Shown here: positions 1 to 11,169 of the stretch, in pieces
How positions within the stretch are numbered: the first letter of the stretch is position 1
Layout of the letters: each line of letters starts with the position of its first letter
Notes under the pieces: generated by a model
Seen by the model: the letters and a program-made list of their open reading frames with translations, nothing else
Told to the model about the DNA's origin: nothing
Database searches by the model: none
Position numbers and translations under genes: made by a program
Assembly (NCBI GenBank): GCA_964030475.1
Contig: CAXIPT010000005.1
Span: 1,990,778 to 2,054,777 of the forward strand
Source: Tethya wilhelma
Taxonomy: Eukaryota; Porifera; Demospongiae; Tethyida; Tethyidae
Direction: 5' to 3'
Length of the DNA stretch: 64,000 bases

Positions 1-427
1 TGGTGGGAGGAGTGTTGGTCGAGAGAACAGTAAAAGATGTACTGCCAGCATTGGAGCATAACTTTGAACAGGTAGACTAATAGACCTTTATCATAATAAA
101 TGTGAACTGAATTAAGATAGTGCACACAGCCATTTCTAGTATGATTTGTCAGAATTTGTTGCTAGAATCTTGTGTATGTTAGTCACTTTTTATCTTCTCC
201 TAAAAATAGTTTTCAACTTATCTGTGATACAGTATTGTCACCTGTTCTGTTCTCTGCAGTTGTCTCTGTTGATCAAGAAGCGGATGGAGATGTTGACTGA
301 GAAAGGAAAAGAAGTGAATGCCTTTAGAGAAAAGTATGGCATTAAAATAGTGGATGACAGAGAAGAGAAGGACTCTAAAGCCCCAGATACAACTTCTAGT
401 TCAGCTGTTGGTGTACTAGTTTCATGA
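1..427 (+). CDS. PFDN2: Prefoldin subunit 2, C-terminal part
   Basis: Two exons are visible, 1-71 and 260-427, joined across a 188-bp intron with GT/AG ends (gtagac...tgcag). The first encodes GGVLVERTVKDVLPALEHN and the second LTEKGKEVNAFREKYGIKI, ending in AVGVLVS before TGA. These match the second half of prefoldin subunit 2, including the conserved GGVLVERTV beta-hairpin segment, the C-terminal coiled-coil helix and the terminal GVLVS. Prefoldin is a hexameric cytosolic chaperone that hands unfolded actin and tubulin to CCT. The 5' half lies outside the window. An AATAAA motif about 50 bp past the stop is a plausible polyadenylation signal. The gene converges on the dioxygenase gene that follows. 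Confidence 0.93.
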
Positions 428-871
428 TAGTGGTAGTATGGTATTGTATTGTAACTTGATATAACATTCATTATTGAAATAAACCAATTAATGCAAGTTG
501 AATTGGATAAAGCGTTAGATTGTTTTCAATTACACAGTTGCCATTCTTCTTTGGTATCTTGTAGTACTTCTATGGCTCAGTAACTAGACATGTAGCTAGC
601 ACAATTTGACTACTTTATGCATGGGGTGGTTCAAGTTCATTCTTATTCATTTCAGGATGCATCAGATATTACTTTGACACATACAGTGTTGCCATAGATT
701 TTGAATTTTTTTAATCGTAAACACATGCAACAGAAAACAACTTAAACAGTATATTATAATAATATTATGACAATTACATAAGATATTTTTACTGCAGTAC
801 AAGTCACTTCAGCTTCTTAGATGTTATTCAGTTCCGTTGTAACAATCATACACTGTGCCAATTAAATCGGT
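428..871. other. Convergent 3' intergenic spacer
   Basis: Spacer between the stop codons of the plus-strand prefoldin gene and the minus-strand dioxygenase gene. It holds the likely prefoldin poly(A) signal near 477 and otherwise AT-rich sequence in which I see no gene. Confidence 0.6.
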
Positions 872-3190
872 CTAGTTAGCACCAGGCAGTATGTGGATAG
901 TTTTCTTAAACCTTCTATCACAGTCTTCTCGAGCTGATATTGGAGGGTACTTAGCATCTCCACCATTTATTGGTATTAGTATCACATCATTGTCTGCATG
1001 AGCAAAATAGCCCAACGACTGTCGGACTGATTCTCTTAGCTTCTTGTCCTTTGGAACCAGAACTCGATGAGGCTGTATGTGATGTGTATGTGTCATAATC
1101 AATTGCAGAACAGTTACTCTAGCAATAATAATGTTTTGGGTTAATTCTTTAAATTAATAATATTATGTACAGTTATGCACTCTCGTGCACGTGAAATAAA
1201 ACCACCATGCCAATTATTTTTTGTATCCCTTCAAAGTTAAGAAATAATTTTACTTCATCGTGGTGTTAATAAAGAAGCGGACACGTATATGTGTGGTTGG
1301 AAATATTGACTGTCAAATATTTAATGGTTTGGTATATCCCTGTCAATATTTCCGGCTCTATGGTATGCACTAGCTAGAGCAAAGAGTGTGGAATGAAGTA
1401 AATCCTCTACTTGTAGCACTTACTGAAGCAATGTATATATCATTAGTCAAGCTTTGTATGGTATATCCCAGATTGACCAGTACAGCGTCAGGCATATATG
1501 GCACATCAATATATCCTCCATCTCGTCGTCTCACCTGAAGAAAATTTAATGCATCACACATACACTTCAGTTCTAAACACCGTGGCCTTGCATCTGATGA
1601 TCATGCCCATTACCTGCAGTCCTCCACCAGGGCTTTGAAAGAGCAGAGTGATGGAGCCATAGTCCACGTGCTCTCCACACCTCACTTGGTTCTCTTTGAT
1701 CTCACCCATCAGTGGAGGGTAGTAGTTGGCCCTCATATCGGACAGGTTTTCCTCAGGACCAAGTCCTTGTTTGTGGTGAGTCTTCACAAAATAGAGTGGA
1801 TCCTATTCAATGTCACAAAAAATTATGAATCATGAAGGTGTAATGATGAAATCGGAAGCAATATAGTCTGCATGGCATAGTCAGATCTAGTAGCAGCTAT
1901 GTTAACTCATAAATAGTAAGTCTTTAGCCTTGTACCCAGGCTCTCCCATTCCTTTCCCTTACTGTTAGTGTAAGGTCAAAGGAGAGAGCCTGGGTACGAG
2001 GCTAGCTAGTCTTAGTGTAGTTGAATGATCTCAAAACTCACCTCCAATTTTAATGCATATCCAATCATCTCCAATAGCTTGTTAGATAATGCCCTACATC
2101 TATCATACATTCTCATCATGGTTATTCGAAATTCTGGAACGTCTTCATCTGGGTAACACTGTATCAGTTACGACGTGTTAGTTAGGATAATAAAAATATT
2201 CCTGGGCATACGATAACTACATTGTGGTAAACTCATTGTACAGTAGCTATATAGGGTGTCGGATGGAATGACGAAGGGTTATGTTAATTTATACTAGTTA
2301 GTTATTTCTTCCTTTGAAGTGCATGTGCATGGCTTTGTTGGTTCCAATACATTCTGAAGTATATTATGGTTTCATCAACACACAGTACAAGTAAAGCCTT
2401 GTATATAGGGGGAAGAGCTTGGCTTTACAATTGAGGCTATATAATGCAAGTGTGTTAAACTTGCAGTCATCACTATTAATATTTGTGCCAGCAACTTACA
2501 CAATTATCATATGAGCAAACATCAAAGCATTCTTTAAGATCACCACTGGGGTTAGAAGTATCTAACCTGGATAATAACCGAAATTTAAAAAGTTAATTAA
2601 TACAACTCTTGTACTGAATAATAACTGTTATATACTGGTGTTAGCTGGATAGGCATGATAATGATCTAAGATATTATGACCGGGGCCTTTGACATTGATA
2701 CTTACGCTTCTTGGCGATAACTTAGGTAGCCATCATTTCCAGGATCTCCCTCTCTTGATCGACTGTGAAGGTATTTTCGTTTCGTTTCAGGTGGGAGCTC
2801 AAAAAACTTTAATGTTGCAGTGAATGCTTCATCAATCTACATGTTTATACACCAGCTATAATATAATATTATATGGTTAGATACACCAAGTACGTACAAT
2901 ACCTAGTTAGGGATCACTAGATCCACTGATTTGCTAGACACAAAACAATGCTATGTATTATACACTAATACAAGTTGTTGTTTTTTTTTTATCATTATCA
3001 TTTAATTTTAGCAGATATAATGCTACTGAGGCCAGCAGAGTACCTGTTCACGTTCAGCAATACCGTGGTTCTTGATGAAAGCAAAACCGATCTCGGTAAA
3101 AGCAGAGTGTAATTGCTCTAACTGAGGACAACCAAAATAGTTTGCTGTGCTCGAAATACCTTGAAAATCAATCACTGGGATACTTTCCAT
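872..3190 (-). CDS. 2OG-Fe(II) dioxygenase, isopenicillin-N-synthase-like
   Basis: Seven exons join in frame on the minus strand: 3044-3190, 2706-2836, 2500-2566, 2042-2158, 1614-1802, 1424-1534 and 872-1072, giving 320 residues, the normal length for this family. The N terminus MESIPVIDFQGISS is the usual 'IPVIDF' opening, followed by the FTEIGFAFIKNHGI non-haem dioxygenase N domain. The iron ligands are visible as H199-V-D201 (EHVDYGSITLL) and H256 (SPHRV), and R271-Q-S273 is the usual RxS 2-oxoglutarate contact. The substrate is unknown. Related animal, fungal and plant enzymes oxidise small molecules. The start is the first ATG of the conserved N-terminal motif. All splice phases agree, so this copy looks intact. 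Confidence 0.88.
1925..2004. mobile_element. Palindromic MITE copy
   Basis: Inverted repeat agccttgtacccaggctctc ... gagagcctgggtacgaggct in the dioxygenase intron between exons 4 and 5. It is repeated at 3813-3892 as part of the 1,888-bp duplication. Confidence 0.65.
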
Positions 3191-3398
3191 GATTGTAACT
3201 TTGACGTCCCAAATTTTATTGACCTATGATGTTCAGCGCCACCCTTCGCAGGCTCCTCCCTCGCGCGAATATTATAAAGTTATAATTACATTCTTAGGAT
3301 TGTGCATGACTAGAAATTTTACTGCTGAGGCAATTTTGAGCAATTCAGCTTGTTGATATAAGAACATTTGAAGTTAATTTGGCTGCGTAATAGCAGAG

Positions 3399-3433
<35 letters not shown>
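3191..3433. other. Dioxygenase upstream region and (CA)n
   Basis: Region upstream of the dioxygenase ATG. It contains a half copy of a short repeat seen elsewhere in the window (caggctcctccctcgcg near 3249) and ends in a (CA)n tract at about 3400-3433. The tract forms the junction with the second copy of the duplicated block. Confidence 0.6.
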
Positions 3434-3434
<1 letters not shown>

Positions 3435-3501
3435 TAATGCATCACACATACACTTCAGTTCTAAACACCGTGGCCTTGCATCTGATGATCATGCCCATTA
3501 C

Positions 3502-5078
3502 CTGCAGTCCTCCACCAGGGCTTTGAAAGAGCAGAGTGATGGAGCCATAGTCCACGTGCTCTCCACACCTCACTTGGTTCTCTTTGATCTCACCCATCAG
3601 TGGAGGGTAGTAGTTGGCCCTCATATCGGACAGGTTTTCCTCAGGACCAAGTCCTTGTTTGTGGTGAGTCTTCACAAAATAGAGTGGATCCTATTCAATG
3701 TCACAAAAAATTATGAATCATGAAGGTGTAATGATGAAATCGGAAGCAATATAGTCTGCATGGCATAGTCAGATCTAGTAGCAGCTATGTTAACTCATAA
3801 ATAGTAAGTCTTTAGCCTTGTACCCAGGCTCTCCCATTCCTTTCCCTTACTGTTAGTGTAAGGTCAAAGGAGAGAGCCTGGGTACGAGGCTAGCTAGTCT
3901 TAGTGTAGTTGAATGATCTCAAAACTCACCTCCAATTTTAATGCATATCCAATCATCTCCAATAGCTTGTTAGATAATGCCCTACATCTATCATACATTC
4001 TCATCATGGTTATTCGAAATTCTGGAACGTCTTCATCTGGGTAACACTGTATCAGTTACGACGTGTTAGTTAGGATAATAAAAATATTCCTGGGCATACG
4101 ATAACTACATTGTGGTAAACTCATTGTACAGTAGCTATATAGGGTGTCGGATGGAATGACGAAGGGTTATGTTAATTTATACTAGTTAGTTATTTCTTCC
4201 TTTGAAGTGCATGTGCATGGCTTTGTTGGTTCCAATACATTCTGAAGTATATTATGGTTTCATCAACACACAGTACAAGTAAAGCCTTGTATATAGGGGG
4301 AAGAGCTTGGCTTTACAATTGAGGCTATATAATGCAAGTGTGTTAAACTTGCAGTCATCACTATTAATATTTGTGCCAGCAACTTACACAATTATCATAT
4401 GAGCAAACATCAAAGCATTCTTTAAGATCACCACTGGGGTTAGAAGTATCTAACCTGGATAATAACCGAAATTTAAAAAGTTAATTAATACAACTCTTGT
4501 ACTGAATAATAACTGTTATATACTGGTGTTAGCTGGATAGGCATGATAATGATCTAAGATATTATGACCGGGGCCTTTGACATTGATACTTACGCTTCTT
4601 GGCGATAACTTAGGTAGCCATCATTTCCAGGATCTCCCTCTCTTGATCGACTGTGAAGGTATTTTCGTTTCGTTTCAGGTGGGAGCTCAAAAAACTTTAA
4701 TGTTGCAGTGAATGCTTCATCAATCTACATGTTTATACACCAGCTATAATATAATATTATATGGTTAGATACACCAAGTACGTACAATACCTAGTTAGGG
4801 ATCACTAGATCCACTGATTTGCTAGACACAAAACAATGCTATGTATTATACACTAATACAAGTTGTTGTTTTTTTTTTATCATTATCATTTAATTTTAGC
4901 AGATATAATGCTACTGAGGCCAGCAGAGTACCTGTTCACGTTCAGCAATACCGTGGTTCTTGATGAAAGCAAAACCGATCTCGGTAAAAGCAGAGTGTAA
5001 TTGCTCTAACTGAGGACAACCAAAATAGTTTGCTGTGCTCGAAATACCTTGAAAATCAATCACTGGGATACTTTCCAT
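3502..5078 (-). pseudogene. Duplicated 5' part of the dioxygenase gene (exons 1-5)
   Basis: Positions 3434-5287 repeat 1546-3399 with a constant offset of 1,888 bp. I found no difference in the lines compared, including introns and a T10 tract. The block carries copies of exons 1-5 (4932-5078, 4594-4724, 4388-4454, 3930-4046, 3502-3690) including the HxD motif. It lacks exons 6 and 7, so the second iron histidine and the RxS motif are missing. The next thing on the same strand is a (CA)n tract and then a full dioxygenase copy. It could be a very recent tandem duplication or an assembly error (unmerged allele or microsatellite slippage). It is not an independent functional gene as it stands. 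Confidence 0.8.
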
Positions 5079-5286
5079 GATTGTAACTTTGACGTCCCAA
5101 ATTTTATTGACCTATGATGTTCAGCGCCACCCTTCGCAGGCTCCTCCCTCGCGCGAATATTATAAAGTTATAATTACATTCTTAGGATTGTGCATGACTA
5201 GAAATTTTACTGCTGAGGCAATTTTGAGCAATTCAGCTTGTTGATATAAGAACATTTGAAGTTAATTTGGCTGCGTAATAGCAGAG

Positions 5287-5385
<99 letters not shown>

Positions 5386-5392
5386 CACACAA
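5287..5392. repeat. (CA)n microsatellite
   Basis: Nearly uninterrupted CA dinucleotides (one GA interruption) at the right edge of the 1,888-bp duplicated block. A shorter CA tract marks the left junction of the second copy near 3400-3433. Confidence 0.95.
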
Positions 5393-5413
5393 AATAACTG
5401 TTATATAAATGCT

Positions 5414-5700
5414 TCAATTACTATTAGTTTGCTGCACAGCTCCATAAAGAACAGTTACACTGTTTCTATTAATGGAATGTTCTTCATTGACTGGAATAAA
5501 CTTTGTACTTTCTTCTTTTCTCTCAGCTGAGCTAGGAAAAGACAGCACATCAGAAGGTTCTAGCTCATTAGACTTCTGTTTACTCCAGACACAAAAATAG
5601 CACAATTTAGCTAACAGTCTCTGTCGGATTTGCTTTGTAAAGACACAGAAGAGAATAGCATTGGATATGCCTTGAGCATTGAGACCAATACCCTGTATAG

Positions 5701-5743
<43 letters not shown>

Positions 5744-7618
5744 ACATTCACATAAAATTGTGTATTAATTAAAATTTGAGTTAGCAAACATTTTTTAAAC
5801 TTACCGATAGTACCACCAATACTGCTGCAAAGTTTGAAGTCCTATAACTCTCAGCTGTGGCACATCTAGAGTAGTGCAAGATGCTGTTAGAGATTGCTGT
5901 CCAAATGGTCAGAAAGAAGAAAATGATAGGAATCGACAACAACTTGATGTCCACCTTTGCTATCTGTTGTGTCTTTTCATCAGAATGCTTCTACAAGTTC
6001 ATATAATTATAATTACCATAATTATAGCAGTGCCAGTTATTTTGATGAGGATAAAATTTGGCAAAAGGGGGCTCAAACTATACTACTGGCAAACTTTAAT
6101 TTTGGTGAATGAAACCTAGAAAGCACATTATGTCATACAGCGAAATTAGTATAGTAGCTACACACTAGCATACATGCATTTGAATATTCATTGGTGGATT
6201 TAATTTGGGCATTTTGGAGAAATTCGCCAATTTCACCAAAATAAGACCCTTGTATAGGTTGCCAGCTATATGGTATACTAGTGGCATGATGGTCAATATG
6301 TACCATGATAGGATCAATATACAAGTAGTGCATGTCTTGTTATCTATGTAGCTGCTAGGTATCACTGTACCATGTACCTTCCAGCGGATGTATATGAAAA
6401 GAAGGAGATATAATATGGATAGGACTGTGAAGCAGAGAAAGAGCCACACTTCATAGCTGAACAAGTCTGCTGCAACTGCATTGAAGTGATCAATGTCAGT
6501 CCTGTTCTCATTCATACACACTGCAGGACGAGTATCAGTAGTGTAGCACCATCCTGCACAGAGATTTAATACAGGCATGGCAATAGAGTAAACTATTATT
6601 ACGACTATCACAAATCACTGTCTTTATTCTGTAAACAACAAAATAATATAGGATCTTAATAATTCATGTCAGATCTCACCATGGATATTATTCAGCCTGG
6701 GACGGTTCCACCACCCACCCAAGCTCCCACCCACCCAACCCCCTACTGGAAACCGTTGGGGCTGACTTTACATATGTGACTGGTTCAGGTAAAAACTGAA
6801 TCTTATGCCCCTCCCATCAAAAATGAAATTTCTGTGGTTTTGTTTAGTTTGGTTCAGCAGCAGTCATTAGACAAAATTTTACACCAAGCTGAAGTAGCTG
6901 TACCAAAATATACACGTAGAGTTCAATTTTTCACAATTACGTCATATATGAACTTTGAACTTTATCTCTAAATATCTGAAATATGGTAAGTGGGCATAAA
7001 GTTCAGTTTTTACTTGAACCATTCACATATGCAAATCTAATACAAAAAACAAATAAAATTTTATTTAGAAAACCCACCTGTATTGGAGAGTGGTTCAAAG
7101 CCGATATACCCAAGTGCTGCATTGATGATGACCACAACAATTGGAGCACCCCAGGACAGAATGTAGAAGAGCACAACCAATTTTGTAATGAATCTGTGTC
7201 TCCATACACTCAACAGCAAGAGGTACACTGCAATCACCATGGACCACAAGAAGGATGAAACAGTTCCATACAGTGTAAATGCTCCTTGAGTGATACACCA
7301 AGGATCATGGGTTGATTGGTACCAAGAACCATTCTTGTTCTCAAATGGTACAACATAGAAATTGTGTATAAACCGCTCGTAGTTAGTGAACAGTCCAATG
7401 AAGTGTGAGAGAACCACTACGATATCAGCTATGGAGAGATTGACAAGCAGCTGTCTGGCTGTTGTCCGCAAGTCTTTGAAAGCCACATAAGTGAGAATGA
7501 TCAAACTGGCTCCCAGTAGAGACAGGATGCAAGTGACGTTTGCCGTAATCTTTACTGCTAGAATAACTTCTGGACGAAAGGCTGGAATTTGAGTTTGATT
7601 ATGCCACTCCATTGCCAT
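5414..7618 (-). CDS. GPR157-like seven-transmembrane receptor 1
   Basis: Four exons join in frame: 7078-7618 (N terminus through TM4), 6378-6553 (second extracellular loop and TM5), 5805-5990 (third cytoplasmic loop and TM6) and 5414-5692 (TM7 and tail), giving 393 residues. The layout and motifs follow vertebrate GPR157, a Gq-coupled ciliary receptor related to the cAMP/secretin-like classes: FKDLRTTARQLLVNLSIADI at TM2, C-x-TQGAF at TM3, SWGAP at TM4, GWCY in the second loop (paired Cys with TM3), IFFLLTIW at TM6 and GIGLNAQGISNAILF at TM7. An upstream Met at 7675 is possible, but the Met at 7618 places a short N terminus like its paralogues. The ligand is unknown. A (TG)n tract lies in the last intron (about 5706-5742). 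Confidence 0.87.
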
Positions 7619-7991
7619 TGAACTCAACACTGGGTAAAAGAGCATGTTCCAAGCACGTTTATACAAGGTCAGCATGAACGGGCCAACCAGCTGACGCCTA
7701 GTTTACACAGTGTGCACGCGCAGCTCAGCCACGCCCACGAATTGGTCGCAACAGCTCAGCCACGCCCACAAAGTGGTCACAAATTATTCTCAAAAATCCA
7801 CAAAAATGCTGAATATTAAAATTTAGCTACTACCATAGGTCAATATGCTGGATGGTCTGTCACCTTTGATTGGCTCTTCTAGGAGAGCAGCTGAATCACC
7901 AACAGAAGATGAGAATATAGCACTCTCCTCAAGTGGCACACTAACAGGATGGTTTCGGCTTGTTAGTTTATAAGCCACCGGTTCACACAGT

Positions 7992-9260
7992 TTACAACAG
8001 CATACTAGACGTACACAGTAGCGAAGACACTTGATCATAGTTGAAGTCAATCTTCTTCGAACTTGTGTGGTGAATACACAACAGAATAGCATTGGAAAGT
8101 CCTTGAGCGTTGAGTCCAATACCCTATATTTTAGGAGAACAAAGACATCCTGAACATAAGTTACATCTGATCATGATCAGTATCTAGCTCTCCATCTTGA
8201 CAGACTTACAGAAAACACCACAAACACTGCGGCAGCTACAGAGTGCTTGAAATTGTTGATGGTTTCTTCATCGTGGTTGTTGTAGTGTAGAATACCATCA
8301 ATGATCTGGTTCCATATTCTCAGAAGAAAGAAGATGACTGGTACAAGGAGTAACTTGATGTCTCCCTTAGCTGCACCAAGAAGAGTCCAATGATTTGAAT
8401 TACTCGTTCTCATCTGGAATAAAGAAACCACTGTATAAATAGCCTGGTAGCCAACAAAAGAGGTATGGTTTAGATCATACTGTACGGTAATTTTTCAAGT
8501 CATTCATCGTTCAACTTACTTTACATCGTATGTAGCAAAAGAGAACTAAGTAGAGAACAGTGATGAAAATAAAAGCAATAATTAACCAAATCTCGTAGCC
8601 AAGTATCTGTGCAACTAGTGAGACATCGGTGATCTGTGTATAGCACCAACCTAAACAGTTACAAACAGTGACACTGAATAATTATTATACATTATGCAGT
8701 AGCATGTAGAGTATTATTAATATTAATAAATAGATCAGCATCATCTCAATGTGATTACCTGCATTAGACACGGGCTCAAATCCCAAGTACTTTAATGCTC
8801 CTTCAATGATAATCACTATTACGGGTATACCCCATGAAGCAATATAGGAAATAGGTATGAAAACTTTAGTCAAGAGCTTCTTTCTAGACAGAATCATTAT
8901 GATGAGGTGTACTGCTATCAATATTGACCACAAGAAACTTGCAATTGTTCCATAAACACTAAATGCCCCTTGGGCAACACAAAGAGCGTCTGTGGTGGAA
9001 TTAGAGAAGTCTTCTGGTGGCAAGAAGCGTTCAAAGTTCGCAAAAAGTCCAACAAAATGTGACAGGACTACAATTATGTCGGCAATACTAAGATTGACAA
9101 GCAGCTGCCTTGAAGTTGTACGAAGATCTTTGAAGGCCACATAGGTGATAATGATCAAAATGTTTGCAAAGAAGGACAGTAGACAAGTGATCCCTGCTGT
9201 TATCTTTACAGTTAGAACTGTCTCAGGGTAGACTGCTGGATACAAGGTACTGCTGTTCAT
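7992..9260 (-). CDS. GPR157-like receptor 2, frameshifted at the TM7/tail boundary
   Basis: Exons 8759-9260, 8520-8650, 8210-8413 and a last exon beginning at 8123 join with the same phases as receptor 1. TM1-TM6 are intact (SIADIIVVLSHFVGLF, CVAQGAF, SWGIP, GWCY, IFFLLRIW). In the last exon GIGLNAQGLSNAIL reads in frame. The sequence then lacks two bases relative to paralogues near 8081-8088, so the frame runs to TAA at 7992-7994 after about 24 unrelated residues. The expected tail (FCCVFTTQVRRRL...) continues in another frame to 7823. All seven membrane spans could still form, so the product may be a receptor with a replaced tail, a young pseudogene, or a sequencing error. Confidence 0.75.
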
Positions 9261-9365
9261 GACTTCTCTTTGACTGTGTTACTTCTTGACCTCTTACCAG
9301 CCACGCCCATTACAAGAGAGATTAACGTTAGCAATATTCATTGACATTGATCCAAACAGTCACAG

Positions 9366-9366
<1 letters not shown>

Positions 9367-9404
<38 letters not shown>
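9367..9404. repeat. (CA)n microsatellite
   Basis: CA dinucleotide tract between the start of receptor 2 and the 3' end of receptor 3. Confidence 0.9.
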
Positions 9405-9407
<3 letters not shown>

Positions 9408-9488
9408 TCACTCACAGTGTGCTACATATATACAGCTAATAGTTTACATAGACATCTCCTTAAAAGTTGTTAATTGAAATAAAATTAA

Positions 9489-11002
9489 TCATGAAGTTCC
9501 ATAAACACTGCTCTGAATAAGTTGTATACTGGACGACTCATCTTGTAATATTTCATGCTCTGAATAGCTCCTGTCTCTTTGTTGACATCGAAATTTCAAA
9601 ATACAGTTGCGAAGCTTGACCAGAGAATGAAACAGTTGGAGTCTCACCTCTCGAGTGAACAAACAGAAGAGAATGGCATTTGCAAATCCTTGAGCATTGA
9701 CTCCAATTGCCTGCATGTCATTATGTGTAATATCCAATGATCCAACAACGTGTAAAGCATACAAATGGCTAATATCTAACTTGGAAACATAAACTGCATG
9801 CATGTGTAGTGTGTGCGTAGAACTTACAGAGAAGACAATGACGACAGCTGCTGCTTTTGATGTTCGATAGTTCTGCTGCTCATCTTCACTGAAGTAGTGT
9901 AGGCTTAGGTCTATCACTGTACTCCACACTCTCAATACAACAAATATTACCGGCACAAAGAGCAACTTCAGGTCTCCATTAGTGGAGTACATTTTGACTG
10001 CATTTTTACTTTTTACCTTTGCCTGTGTTAACCATAGATTAGTTAATACCATATAGCAGGAAATTTTGCAGGGTTTAACTTTTGCGGGTTTTCACGGATC
10101 ACGATTCATCCGTGAAAGTTAAACCCCACAGTTTACACTTACCTTTTTACATCTTATACTGATGAAGAGAAGCAGATACAATACTGTCAGTACGCCAAAG
10201 CAAATAAAGACCCATAGTTCGTAGCTAAGGAAGTCTCCAGTTGTGTCTCTATGAGTGGTGTTCCTACCATGGCTAGTGGTGTAGCACCAACCTGAAAGTT
10301 TAAGAGAATTAGTGCCCCAAAATTAGTATGGTATTCCTCCACAATCAAATCCTGACCCAGCCTCACCCATTTCAGTATATGAATTTATTCATGCCTCACT
10401 CTTAATCTTCTCACAGTTTCCATTATACATAGTAGTTATCTTAGCTTCACTATATCATGCGGTATTAACTTACTCAGCTGTCGTGGTTTACCTGAGGCCG
10501 CTACAGGCTCATATCCAAAGTATCTTTTAACTGCCAAAACAATGATTACGATTATCGGAACACCCCACGAGATGCAGTAGAGGAAAGGAACCAGGATTTT
10601 GGCTATCAGTGGTCTCTTCACACCAATGAGGATCAACAAGTACACAGCTATCAACATGGACCAAAGAAAGCTGGCCAGGGTTGCATACACAGTGAATGCA
10701 CCTTGAGTGATACATAGAGGATCAGTGGTGGACGTGTTCCACGTCTCTGGGTTGTAGTGAGGAAGAAATCTTTTACTGTTGGTGAACACACCAACGAAGT
10801 GAGAGAAACACAGCACCACATCGGCTATTGAGAGGTTGACAAGCAGCTGTCTGGCTGTTGTCCGTAAGTCTTTGAAAGCCACATAAGTGAAAATGATCAA
10901 ACTGGATCCAAACAGTGATAGGAGACAAGTGATGCCTGCTGTGATCTGTACTGTTAGAATAGTCTCTGGGTAGGTAGCTGGAACGAAATAGGGGTCATTC
11001 AT
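9489..11002 (-). CDS. GPR157-like seven-transmembrane receptor 3
   Basis: Four exons, 10492-11002, 10143-10291, 9828-10022 and 9489-9710, join in frame to about 358 residues. Features in order: short N terminus MNDPYFVPATYPE, TM1 with ITAGITCLLSLFG, FKDLRTTARQLLVNLS at TM2, CITQGAF at TM3, CISWGVP at TM4, GWCYTTSHG in the second loop, LLFVPVIFVVLRVWSTV at TM6 and AIGVNAQGFANAILF at TM7. The tail is Ser/Gln-rich. The start at 11002 is preferred over an in-frame Met at 11053 because it matches the N-terminal length of the other copies. The second loop carries NTT, a possible N-glycosylation site. A MITE-like sequence sits in its second intron (about 10048-10130). Confidence 0.86.
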
Positions 11003-11169
11003 ATTGTCTTTGATTCCACGTACATGCCAATCATGGTAAATTATGAAATACAAGCCCCACCCTCTACAAATGGTGTGGTTGCATTGTGATTAGCTATCAT
11101 AAAATTTAGTTCTACAGTGTACATGACAATTATAATCATGCAATGTGCATGATTGTGTGAGTTTGTTGT

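Noticed and set aside
5207..5392. Open frame of alternating Cys/Val on the minus strand
   Set aside because: It is a translation of the (CA)n tract and not a protein.
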